DNA of 27,995 nucleotides, taken from contig DATGUN010000077.1 of the NCBI GenBank assembly GCA_035301285.1, positions 1-27,995 on the forward strand. The letters run 5' to 3'. The DNA comes from DATGUN01 sp035301285 (GTDB lineage: Bacteria; Bacillota; Bacilli; Bacillales; Amphibacillaceae). The notes beneath the pieces are model-generated. The model saw only the letters and a program-made list of their open reading frames with translations. It was not told the DNA's origin and made no database searches. Numbering within the stretch: the first letter of the stretch is position 1; the number at the start of each line of letters is the position of its first letter. The position numbers and the translations under genes are program-made. Shown here piece after piece: positions 1-6,851 of the stretch.

Positions 1-540
1 AAACTGTTATTGGATGAGACAAGTTTCCAGTTTCCGTTGGGTCGGACTATTGCTATTATAGGAGCAAACGGGACTGGAAAAACAACTTTGCTTCACCATA
101 TCCTGAAAGGCGGGGAAGGGTTGTCGATTTCTCCCAAAGCAGTAATCGGAGCATACAATCAGATGGATTACCGATTCATGAAGGATGAATCGGTCATTCG
201 TTTTATGAAAGAAAGAAGTGACTATGAAGAAGGCAAAATTCGGGCGGCCCTTGATGCTATGGGTTTTAATGGCAATGATTTGAAAAAAGATGTTCGCGCG
301 TTAAGCGGAGGGGAAGCGATTCGGATTGTACTCTGTCAGCTTTTCCTCGGAAGATATAATATACTGATTTTGGATGAGCCGACCAATTTTTTGGATGTTT
401 ATTGCATTGAGGCTTTGGAGCGATTTCTGGAAGGGTACCCGGGCACGGTTCTGTTGGTATCGCATGACCGGACTTTTGTACGTCGGGTGGCTGATGATGT
501 ATATGTGTTGAAGGAACAACAATTAAGGCTTCAGAATTGA
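1..540 (+). CDS. ABC-F family ATPase, C-terminal part (5' end outside window)
   Basis: The reading frame is open to the first base of the window, so this is the 3' part of a longer gene; the TTG at 10 is not a convincing start. The visible part is a second nucleotide-binding domain: Walker A GANGTGKTT, ABC signature LSGGEAIRI, Walker B ILILDEPTNFLD and a switch histidine in LVSHDR. ABC-F proteins are soluble, have twin ATPase domains without membrane segments, and act in the ribosomal E site. The divergent signature (GGEAIRI rather than GGEKMRL) and the lack of a C-terminal coiled-coil tail suggest the antibiotic-resistance side of the family (Vga/Msr/Lsa-like), but the N-terminal half and interdomain linker that would decide this are missing. 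It is a different type from the complete ABC-F at 14047-15909. Confidence 0.85.
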   Translation, partial: KLLLDETSFQFPLGRTIAIIGANGTGKTTLLHHILKGGEGLSISPKAVIGAYNQMDYRFMKDESVIRFMKERSDYEEGKIRAALDAMGFNGNDLKKDVRALSGGEAIRIVLCQLFLGRYNILILDEPTNFLDVYCIEALERFLEGYPGTVLLVSHDRTFVRRVADDVYVLKEQQLRLQN

Positions 541-736
541 CAGTGGGGACGCGGTAAGGCCTTGTAGTTGATTAAGAAATCCGATGTTATTTCGCCTTAG
601 GACTTCGGGAAAACATTACATTGTAAGCAAGGGGGTGCCATTTGTGTACCTCTTTATATTAAATGTCATTCACTTTTGATTGCGTGGGGAGAAAGAGGCT
701 TTTAAAAATTAATGGACCGACCTGTTGAATATGAGG

Positions 737-1200
737 TTCTTGATTGAAAAAAGCGGGTGCCCGAGGGCGAAAATTGCATCAAGAATGGTTCTTGATTGAA
801 AAACAGGTGCTCCCGAGGGTGAAAATTGCATCAAGGCGGGTTCTTGATTGAAAAAAGGTGCTCCCGAGGGTCGAAATTGCATCAAGAATGGTTCTTGATT
901 GAAAAATGAGGGTGCCCGAGGGTGAAAATTGCATCAAGGCGGGTTCTTGATTGAAAAACGAAGGTGCGCGAGGGTGAAAATTGCATCAAGGCAGGGTCTT
1001 GATTGAAAAAAGGGTGCGCCCGAGGGTGAAAATTCAATCAAGGCGGGTTCTTGATTGAAAAATGAGGGTTCGCGAGGGTCAAAATTGCATCAAGGCAGGT
1101 TCTTGATTGAAAAAAGGGTGCTCCCGAGGGTGAAAATTCAATCAAGGCGGGTTCTTGATTGAAAAACAGGTGCGCCCGAGGATGAAAATTCAATCAAGGC
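737..1200. repeat. Nine-copy tandem array of ~52-bp hairpin units
   Basis: Nine units begin at about 737, 789, 841, 892, 944, 996, 1048, 1100 and 1152, giving a period of 51-52 bp. Each starts TTCTTGATTGAAAAA and ends with AATTGCATCAAG or AATTCAATCAAG, around a GC-richer centre of the type GGTGCNCCCGAGGGTGAAAA. The arms are complementary: CTTGATTGAA pairs with TTCAATCAAG over 10 bp in the best units. The end of one unit can also pair with the start of the next around a 7-base loop (for example GCGGGTT), so two pairing registers alternate. The period is not a multiple of three and the arms carry stop codons, so it is not coding. It fills most of the 800-bp gap between the ABC-F fragment and the DUF488 gene. 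No function is known to me. Confidence 0.95.
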
Positions 1201-1289
1201 TTCTGTCTAGCTTCAATTGTATAGCAGGAGTAGGGGAGGAGCTATATAAATAGCCTTGGTATTTTACTTCTAGTAGGGATACTCTTATT

Positions 1290-1315
1290 GTTTTGATGCG
1301 TTTTATGATGGGTAA
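1290..1315 (+). promoter_or_regulatory. Candidate sigma-B-type promoter of the DUF488 gene
   Basis: GTTTTG at 1290-1295, a 14-base spacer and GGGTAA at 1310-1315. The Bacillus general-stress consensus is GTTTAA, 12-14 bases, GGGTAT. The site ends 23 bases before the ATG, so the transcript leader would be very short but would still contain the AAGGAGG ribosome binding site (from 1324). A weaker sigma-A-like pair, TTGGTA (1256) and GATACT (1278) with a 16-base spacer, lies just upstream. Confidence 0.5.
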
Positions 1316-1338
1316 GATATATAGAAGGAGGCTAAATT

Positions 1339-1689
1339 ATGACTGTAAAAATAAAACGTGTTTATGATAAAAAGTCAGATGAAGATGGAATTCGAGTATT
1401 AGTTGATCGTGTATGGCCACGGGGTGTGTCTAAAGAAAAGGCCTCCCTAGATGAATGGCTTAAAAAAATCGGGCCAACCAAAGAACTTAGACAATGGTTC
1501 AATCACGATCCGGAAAAGTACGAGGCATTTAAATCGGCGTATAAAAAGGAATTACAAGATGGTGAGCAGAAAGCGGAGTATGATAAACTGAAAGCTATTC
1601 AAAAGGAAAATGATAGGGTTACATTGGTATATTCCGCAAAAGACGAGGAGCACAATCAAGCGCAAGTATTAAAGGAAATGATGGATTAA
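1339..1689 (+). CDS. DUF488 family protein (YeaO-like)
   Basis: A small 116-residue cytosolic protein preceded by AAGGAGG seven bases before the ATG. The N-terminal half carries the hallmark DUF488 motif, seen here as VLVDRVWPRGVSKEKA (about residues 20-35), followed by EWLKKIGPT, LRQWFNHDPEKYEAF and a C-terminal VTLVYSAKDEEHNQA segment. Length and motif order match the short YeaO-type members. The biochemical role of the family is not established. The gene stands alone: a sigma-B-like promoter lies immediately upstream and an intrinsic terminator starts 12 bases after the stop, which suggests a monocistronic stress-induced unit (inference). Confidence 0.9.
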   Translation: MTVKIKRVYDKKSDEDGIRVLVDRVWPRGVSKEKASLDEWLKKIGPTKELRQWFNHDPEKYEAFKSAYKKELQDGEQKAEYDKLKAIQKENDRVTLVYSAKDEEHNQAQVLKEMMD

Positions 1690-1700
1690 ATGGATAAAAA

Positions 1701-1732
1701 ACGGATTGCCTGGAAGGGTGGTCCGTTTTTTT
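1701..1732 (+). terminator. Rho-independent terminator of the DUF488 gene
   Basis: ACGGATTGCC (1701-1710) pairs with GGTGGTCCGT (1717-1726) through 10 pairs, three of them G-U, around a 6-base loop. A run of seven T follows (1726-1732). Confidence 0.8.
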
Positions 1733-1822
1733 GATGACCGTCTTTCCTATAGAAAAGGGTGGTTCGTTTTTTTGATGGCCGCCTTTCCTATAAAAAAGGA
1801 TGGTTCGTATTTTTTGTTAATT
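1716..1822. repeat. 41-bp tandem repeat of terminator-like sequence, ~2.6 copies
   Basis: The block GGGTGGTCCGTTTTTTTGAT and the following ACCGTCTTTCCTAT recur 41 bp downstream, at 1757, with only a few changes, and again as a partial copy from 1798 (GGATGGTTCGTATTTTTTG). Each copy carries its own T-run. The first copy overlaps the right arm of the DUF488 terminator, so the terminator tail appears to have been tandemly duplicated. No credible gene runs through it. Confidence 0.85.
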
Positions 1823-1835
1823 ATCTTTTCATATG

Positions 1836-1870
1836 AAAAATGCCCTGTCGCAAATAAGCGCCAAGGCATT
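1836..1870 (-). terminator. Minus-strand terminator downstream of the pseudogene
   Basis: Read on the minus strand, AATGCCTTGGCGC pairs with GCGACAGGGCATT around TTATTT with a single G-A mismatch, and a run of T follows the right arm. It lies about 50 bases downstream of the stop of the reading frame at 1917-2279, on the same strand. Confidence 0.7.
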
Positions 1871-1916
1871 GGTGGAGTGTTTGTGAAATATTCTACTATT
1901 GATTTGCGTCTACTCA

Positions 1917-2279
1917 TTATATGGTTCCGTAATCGAGCTTTTCTTCATATGGGTTCGCCTTTTCTTGTCTGAAACCAAGCTCTTTGAACTGTGCTCGGAG
2001 TTCGTCGCCTTTTTTGGTGAAAACATTTCTTTTTTCGGCTGTAAAATCTTCACCTAGTTTACCCGCACAGATGCTGTCAGCTATACGGTCAGTACAATTA
2101 TTATTATGTGTGATGACATAAAGGTTGTCCTAGTTTTTTCCTTCACTCGATAAGTCTATCAATTCCCTTTTTAATTTTATGTCATTTTTAAATTCTTTTA
2201 TTGCAGGTTTTAAGGATCTCTCCAAATAAAAGCTTATATTAAAGGCTGATTTAATTGTTTCATTCCATATCAGCTACAT
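1917..2279 (-). pseudogene. Decayed minus-strand gene with in-frame amber codons (unknown family)
   Basis: The minus strand from 2129 to 1917 reads as 70 gene-like residues. They begin DNLYVITHNNNCTDRIADSI, contain GEDFTAEKRNVFTKKGDELR and FKELGFRQEKANPYEE, and end in a TAA. The same frame continues upstream of a TAG at 2130-2132 for 47 codons (including NETIKSAFNISFYLERSLK and LKRELIDLSSEGKN) to a second TAG at 2274-2276, directly preceded by an ATG (2277-2279). No start codon with a ribosome binding site opens the 1917-2129 part. A good minus-strand terminator follows the stop, as expected of a former gene. I do not recognise the family. Most likely this is a pseudogene broken by nonsense mutations; the upstream 47 codons are less certainly coding than the 70-residue part. 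Confidence 0.6.
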
Positions 2280-2456
2280 AATGTGTATTCCCGGGTGTTA
2301 CGTGTTTAAACATGCTATGGGTATAAAGAATGATGATGGTGATACGTTCTCGGGACGAGGTGGTGTTTGAGATTTGTTAGAAAAGGAAGTGTTGGTGGTA
2401 TGTATAAGGAACAAGCGATATGCATGTTTCAATTGCTAAATGGGAGGACGGATCGG

Positions 2457-2879
2457 ATGAATCGGATAACCAGGCTGACAACGATAGGAGTGGTAAGTGG
2501 GTTTGTACTGGCAAGCTTTTTGATGATCATTCATATTTTAACGGGCAATCAGGCATATATTTTATTATTTAATGTAGATTATATTCCTGTATTAAAGGAT
2601 ATTTGGTCTCAACCTGGCATAGGTATCGTATTTCACTTCGTCTTTTGTGTCATAAGTGTTGTTGCATTGTTCTATGTTTTATGTTTATGGCATCTTGAAA
2701 AAAGATGGTTCATGTATGTTTTAGTGTATGTGTTTGGAAGCGGCGGGTTGTTTTTCTTGACTGCTTTATCTAATCTGGCGCCTGATGCAGGTGATTTCGG
2801 ATCCTGGCTTTACTGGACAAGTGCTCATCTGGTTTATGGCATCATTGTTGGTTTGCTCATAAAGAACTGGATCGATTAG
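2457..2879 (+). CDS. Small four-helix membrane protein, unknown function
   Basis: The start at 2457 is chosen because GGAGG lies nine bases upstream; the frame stays open further upstream but without a comparable site. The 140-residue product (MNRITRLTTIGVV...) has four likely membrane helices at about residues 8-28, 52-75, 84-104 and 112-135, with a short charged cytoplasmic loop (HLEKRW) between helices 2 and 3 and a DAGDFGSW segment before helix 4. There is no signal peptidase site and no catalytic motif I can name. Its neighbours do not suggest a role: a pseudogene on one side and the osmoprotectant operon about 490 bases downstream. No clear terminator follows. Confidence 0.7.
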   Translation: MNRITRLTTIGVVSGFVLASFLMIIHILTGNQAYILLFNVDYIPVLKDIWSQPGIGIVFHFVFCVISVVALFYVLCLWHLEKRWFMYVLVYVFGSGGLFFLTALSNLAPDAGDFGSWLYWTSAHLVYGIIVGLLIKNWID

Positions 2880-3371
2880 AAATAAACTATTTATATAAGG
2901 TTTCATGAAATTGATTTATCATTTTTGTTAGTCTAGTACAATATACTTAGTGGCTGTAACTGCGTCATCATTGCATAAAGGGCTTGAGATGTACTGTCGG
3001 ACTGTTGACAATATCTTATATAATGATACTATTTAATGGATACTGTTGTTAAAATCAATCGTTTTTTGTTTGATTTGATTAAAAAGGCTTATCGCATATT
3101 TGTATCCAAGGAAATTATGTCGATGTAAATAGGAAGCTTGAGTCAGAGCGTTAGGCAAAAGGAAAAGTTAACATGTTCTGAAGTTTGTAACAACGTGATA
3201 GGGTGCAACAGGTCAAGGTGGATTTGCTGCCGATTTGCTACGTCCTGTATAGTTGACGAAATTTTTAGAATAGTCAACGTGCTGCATGTTTACATATGGT
3301 GTAATTTATGACATACAAAACGATAAGCATCTTTTTGATAAATTGAACACTGATAAAGGTGGTGAATGTGG
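2880..3371 (+). promoter_or_regulatory. Upstream control region of the first opu operon
   Basis: A 490-bp A+T-rich stretch without a gene. It holds several palindromes: AAATCAA/TTGATTT from about 3052, GTTGAC (3252-3257) with GTCAAC (3273-3278), and TTACA (3290-3294) with TGTAA (3300-3304). TTTACA (3289-3294) with a poor -10 CATACA (3312-3317) at 17 bases is a second possible start close to the gene. GTTTGT (3183) and GGGTGC (3201) loosely resemble a sigma-B site. Osmotic control of this kind of operon is known in Bacillus; which of these sites is used cannot be read from sequence alone. Confidence 0.4.
3005..3032 (+). promoter_or_regulatory. Candidate sigma-A promoter upstream of opu operon 1
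   Basis: A consensus -35 TTGACA (3005-3010), a 16-base spacer and TACTAT (3027-3032). It would give a leader of about 330 bases before the first gene. Confidence 0.4.
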
Positions 3372-4508
3372 ATGATCGAATTTAAAAATGTTTATAAACG
3401 TTATGATGGCAGTCAAGATATATTGAAAGATATAAACCTGACTTGCGAGGATGGCGAAATTACGGTTTTGATCGGTCCGAGTGGATGTGGAAAGACAACG
3501 ACGATGAAACTTATCAATCGTCTGATTAGCATCACGAAGGGGAACATCCTGATTGATGGGAAAAACATCAATGAAATCAACCCTGTTGAATTACGCCGAG
3601 GGATAGGGTATGTCATCCAGCATATTGGACTGTTTCCGCATATGACGATCGGGCGTAATGTTGGCGTTGTTCCACATCTTTTGAAATGGGACAAGTCCAA
3701 AACGGATGCACGTGTAGACGAATTGCTTGACCTGGTCGGTTTGGATCCAAAACTCTATAAGGAGCGTTACCCATCCGAATTGAGTGGGGGTCAACAACAG
3801 CGTATCGGCGTCATTCGTGCATTGGCGGCGGAACCCGATATTATTTTGATGGACGAGCCGTTCAGTGCGCTAGATCCGATCAGTCGTGAACAATTGCAGG
3901 AAGAACTTATCCAATTGCAAAAGGATATCAAGAAGTCGATTATTTTCGTGACACATGATATGGATGAGGCGTTGAAAATTGCTGATAAAATCGTATTGAT
4001 GCGTGACGGCAAGATTGTACAAGAAGCAAGTCCAGAAGAAATACTCAGACGTCCCGCCAATGATTTTGTCAAAGATTTCATCGGAGAAAAACGGCTCCAA
4101 CAGGCTGTGGATGTTCCTGAAGTGTCCGATGTCATGATGACGAAGCCTGCAACAATCCTCCCGCAACGAGGTCTTGCGGTTGCCATGAATATGATGGAGA
4201 AGAGACAGGTTGATTCACTAGTTGTGGTTGATAATGATAACCATGCGAAAGGATACATATCCATTTATGACGTGACAAAGTCCTTCGATGATGAAAATAA
4301 AAAGGTCGAGGATATATTGCATCCTTTTTCACATGTGATATCTCCTGATACAAGCTTGACCGATGCCATTCGTATTCTCGATGAAGGCTTTTCCTATGTA
4401 CCGGTCTTGAATGCTGATGATACACTTGCCGGCTTATTGACAAGAGGTAGCGTTGTCGGCCATGTGCGTGATGTATATGCACAGGAAGGGTGGGCCTCCA
4501 ATGTATGA
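3372..4508 (+). CDS. opuCA: Osmoprotectant ABC transporter ATPase with CBS domains (OpuCA-like)
   Basis: This is the energising subunit of a glycine betaine/carnitine/choline importer on the cytoplasmic face. Residues 35-42 are Walker A (GPSGCGKT), followed by the Q-loop in YVIQHIGLFP, signature LSGGQQQRIG, Walker B IILMDEPFSALDP and the H-loop FVTHDMDEA. From about residue 250 there are two CBS domains (VMMTKPATILPQRG..., ILHPFSHVISPDTS...), as in OpuCA, where they are linked to ionic-strength or c-di-AMP control. The product of 378 residues matches OpuCA/OpuBA (about 380). I chose the ATG at 3372 over 3366 because the near-perfect ribosome binding site AAAGGTGGTGA then has normal spacing. 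It overlaps the permease gene by 8 bases. OpuC and OpuB types cannot be told apart from sequence alone. Confidence 0.93.
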   Translation: MIEFKNVYKRYDGSQDILKDINLTCEDGEITVLIGPSGCGKTTTMKLINRLISITKGNILIDGKNINEINPVELRRGIGYVIQHIGLFPHMTIGRNVGVVPHLLKWDKSKTDARVDELLDLVGLDPKLYKERYPSELSGGQQQRIGVIRALAAEPDIILMDEPFSALDPISREQLQEELIQLQKDIKKSIIFVTHDMDEALKIADKIVLMRDGKIVQEASPEEILRRPANDFVKDFIGEKRLQQAVDVPEVSDVMMTKPATILPQRGLAVAMNMMEKRQVDSLVVVDNDNHAKGYISIYDVTKSFDDENKKVEDILHPFSHVISPDTSLTDAIRILDEGFSYVPVLNADDTLAGLLTRGSVVGHVRDVYAQEGWASNV

Positions 4509-5184
4509 ATTCAGCGATTACTTCCACGTGTTTGTTGAACGTCATTCGGATATTATTGCTTCTCTTTTAAAACATCTACAAATATCCGGTATCGCAATAT
4601 TACTTGGGTGTATCGTGGCGATTCCTTTGGGAGTATTTCTGGCTAAAACAAGTATAGGCTGGATTAAATCGCTTGTTTTCACCATTACAAACATTTTCCA
4701 GACGATACCGAGTCTTGCAATGTTGGCGATTTTCATTCCATTAATCGGCATCGGCATGAAACCTGCCATTGTGGCATTGTTTCTATATTCATTGATGCCA
4801 ATCCTGCGTAATACATATGCCGCTTTTGAGTCGATTGATCCTGGCATTATCGAGTCCGCTAAAGGGATGGGCTATAATGCGATGCAACGGATGATTCACG
4901 TGGAGGTACCCATTGCAATGCCCTATATTATGTCAGGTGTACGTCTGACAATGGTATACATCATCAATTGGGCAACGCTTGCAGGGCTGATTGGTGCGGG
5001 TGGCCTTGGACAGTTGATTATCGGTGGTATGGGTGTCAATAATAAACCACTTATATTTGCTGCTGCTATTATGGCAATGGTGTTGGCGTTGGTCGCTGAC
5101 TTTGTGTTTGCTAAATTTGAAAATTTGTTCAAGAAAAAAGAAAATAGAAAACAAATTCCAATACAGATGGAGGAGAGCGTATGA
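4501..5184 (+). CDS. opuCB: Osmoprotectant ABC transporter permease (OpuCB-like)
   Basis: The start is the ATG at 4501 (MYEFSDYFHVF), inside the end of opuCA and preceded by AGGAAGGGTGGG; a longer frame upstream has no such site. The 227-residue product has about six membrane helices. It carries the permease coupling loop that contacts the ATPase, seen as ESAKGMGYNAMQRMIHVEVP around residues 119-138, followed by IAMPYIMSGVRLTMV. IFQTIPSLAMLAI is typical of OpuCB/OpuBB. The tail is short and charged (FKKKENRKQ). The stop overlaps the next start (ATGA), so translation is coupled to opuCC. Confidence 0.92.
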   Translation: MYEFSDYFHVFVERHSDIIASLLKHLQISGIAILLGCIVAIPLGVFLAKTSIGWIKSLVFTITNIFQTIPSLAMLAIFIPLIGIGMKPAIVALFLYSLMPILRNTYAAFESIDPGIIESAKGMGYNAMQRMIHVEVPIAMPYIMSGVRLTMVYIINWATLAGLIGAGGLGQLIIGGMGVNNKPLIFAAAIMAMVLALVADFVFAKFENLFKKKENRKQIPIQMEESV

Positions 5185-6068
5185 AAAAGATTACAATTGG
5201 TTCTATATTGATGTTGCTGTTGATTTTGCCCTTGACGGCGTGTTCAAGCGACAAAATCACCATCGGGGCACAAACGTATACGGAGACAAAAATACTTGCT
5301 CACATGTATAAGGATTTGATCGAGCAAGAAACGGATGTAAAAGTTGATGTAAAAGAGGATATTGAAACAAGTCCGATTGTTCTTGAGGGGATGCAGTCTG
5401 GTGACATTGATATGTCCACTCAATATACGGGTACCGCTATTTCTTCTTTTACAGATATAGATGATCCAAAAGATTCGGACGCTACATTGCAACAAGCGAA
5501 GGACTTTTTCGGTGGTGACGATTTTGAATTTGAGGTATTGGGTGAGATTGGTTATGCCAACACATATGCATTTACCGTTACAGAAGATCTTGCAGATGAA
5601 AACGGATATGAAAAAGTTTCGGATCTAAAAGATGATGCCGGAGATTTAAAAGCGGGATTTGATACGGCTTGGCTTGAGCGTGACAATGACGGGTATCCAG
5701 CCTTCCAGGAAACGTATGGTATTGAGTTCGGTGATACAAATCCAATGGAAATCGGCCTTGTATATGATGCAGTGAAAAATGGCGAAATGGATGTCGTTCT
5801 TGCTTATTCAACAGACCCGAGAATTGTCGAGTATGACCTTAAATTGTTGGAGGACGATGAGAACTTCTTCCCGCCTTATGATGCTGTACCGATGATCAGA
5901 CAGGATGTATTGGAAGATAATCCAGAAATTGAAGATGCCATCGAGCCGTTATTAGACGCCTTTGATGAAGAAAAAATTGCTGAATTGAGCGGGAAAGTAG
6001 ATAACGACGGCGAAGAAATCAAGGATGTTGCAAAGGAATATCTTGAAGATCAAGGCTTATTGGAGTAG
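5181..6068 (+). CDS. opuCC: Osmoprotectant-binding lipoprotein (OpuCC-like)
   Basis: This extracellular substrate-binding lipoprotein hands quaternary ammonium solutes to the permeases. It has a signal peptide with lipobox LTAC and lipidated Cys21. The mature part is an OpuAC/OsmF-type domain: KITIGAQTYTETKILAHMYK at the start, QYTGTA around residues 81-86 (the conserved tyrosine region of the family), ERDNDGYPAFQETYG, and VVLAYSTDPRIVEYDLK. PPYDAVPMIR follows near the end of lobe 2. The 295-residue length fits OpuCC (about 300). It overlaps opuCB by 4 bases. The mature protein is very acidic, as in halophiles. Confidence 0.93.
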   Translation: MKKITIGSILMLLLILPLTACSSDKITIGAQTYTETKILAHMYKDLIEQETDVKVDVKEDIETSPIVLEGMQSGDIDMSTQYTGTAISSFTDIDDPKDSDATLQQAKDFFGGDDFEFEVLGEIGYANTYAFTVTEDLADENGYEKVSDLKDDAGDLKAGFDTAWLERDNDGYPAFQETYGIEFGDTNPMEIGLVYDAVKNGEMDVVLAYSTDPRIVEYDLKLLEDDENFFPPYDAVPMIRQDVLEDNPEIEDAIEPLLDAFDEEKIAELSGKVDNDGEEIKDVAKEYLEDQGLLE

Positions 6069-6078
6069 GTGATATCTA

Positions 6079-6720
6079 GTGGATGCATTTATGGACTTTC
6101 TGGACTATTTTTCAGGGGTTTGGGTAGAACTTCTGGGAATGACTGTTGAGCATATCGGCATGGTACTGTTAGGGGTTGGACTGGCATTGGTCATCGGCAT
6201 TCCACTCGGTATTCTGTGTACTAAAAGTAATGCCATGGAAACAATTATCATTTCCATTGCCAACCTGATACAAGTTATACCAAGTCTTGCTTTGCTTGCT
6301 ATGCTGATGCTCATATTTGGTCTTGGTTTCAATACAGTCGTCATTGGCTTGTTCCTTTATTCGCTTCTTCCGATCATACGTAATACAGCAGTCGGATTGA
6401 AGGAAGTCGAGAAAGAAGCGGTGGAAGCCGGACGTGGAGTGGGTATGACCGCTTTTCAATTATTGATGAAGGTTAAATTCCCACTATCCCTCCCATTTAT
6501 GCTTGCAGGTATCCGTATTGCGGTTATCATTGCGGTCAGTGTCGCGACACTCGCACCATTTGTCGGTGGAGAAGGACTGGGACGGGAAATTGTTGCAGGG
6601 ATCAACGTACGCGATTCCAATAAAATTTTCGCGGGAGCGATTTTTGCGGCCGCTTTAGCTATTCTCGTTGATTACTTGCTTGGTCTATTGCAAAAGAAAC
6701 TGGAAGTCGATAAAAAATAA
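6079..6720 (+). CDS. opuCD: Osmoprotectant ABC transporter permease (OpuCD-like)
   Basis: Second membrane subunit, 213 residues, starting at GTG 6079 with AGGTGAT five bases upstream. It shares the fold of OpuCB: LIQVIPSLALLAMLMLIFGL, FLYSLLPIIRNTAVGL, and the coupling loop EAVEAGRGVGMTAFQLLMKV followed by FPLSLPFMLAGIR. About six helices are predicted, ending in the charged tail LQKKLEVDKK. It is the last gene of a CA-CB-CC-CD operon, the gene order of Bacillus opuB and opuC. A strong terminator follows within 20 bases. Confidence 0.92.
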   Translation: MDAFMDFLDYFSGVWVELLGMTVEHIGMVLLGVGLALVIGIPLGILCTKSNAMETIIISIANLIQVIPSLALLAMLMLIFGLGFNTVVIGLFLYSLLPIIRNTAVGLKEVEKEAVEAGRGVGMTAFQLLMKVKFPLSLPFMLAGIRIAVIIAVSVATLAPFVGGEGLGREIVAGINVRDSNKIFAGAIFAAALAILVDYLLGLLQKKLEVDKK

Positions 6721-6735
6721 TACGTCATACTGAAT

Positions 6736-6771
6736 TCCATGCTGTTTTAATTGTAAACAGCATGGATTTTT
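6736..6771 (+). terminator. Terminator of opu operon 1
   Basis: TCCATGCTGTTT (6736-6747) pairs perfectly with AAACAGCATGGA (6755-6766) around a 7-base loop, followed by TTTTT. Confidence 0.92.
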
Positions 6772-6851
6772 GATGAGGTTGCTATTTGATTTGACGATAA
6801 TAATCTTACCAATATAAAGGCGGATATTAGTTGGACAAAATAAGGGTGACT

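Noticed and set aside
737..1200. CRISPR array
   Set aside because: The period is regular, but the conserved part is about 40 bp, the variable centre is only about 12 bp and similar among units, and no cas genes are present.
1706..1972. 88-codon plus-strand ORF
   Set aside because: It starts inside the DUF488 terminator, runs through the 41-bp repeat, has no ribosome binding site, and covers the opposite-strand pseudogene and its terminator.
2304..2324. Sigma-B promoter GTTTAA ... GGGTAT before the small membrane protein
   Set aside because: Both boxes match well but only nine bases separate them; functional sites need about 12-14.
3791..4545. Long minus-strand ORFs opposite opuCA
   Set aside because: They are antisense shadows of a strongly conserved ATPase gene, with no ribosome binding sites and unlikely compositions.
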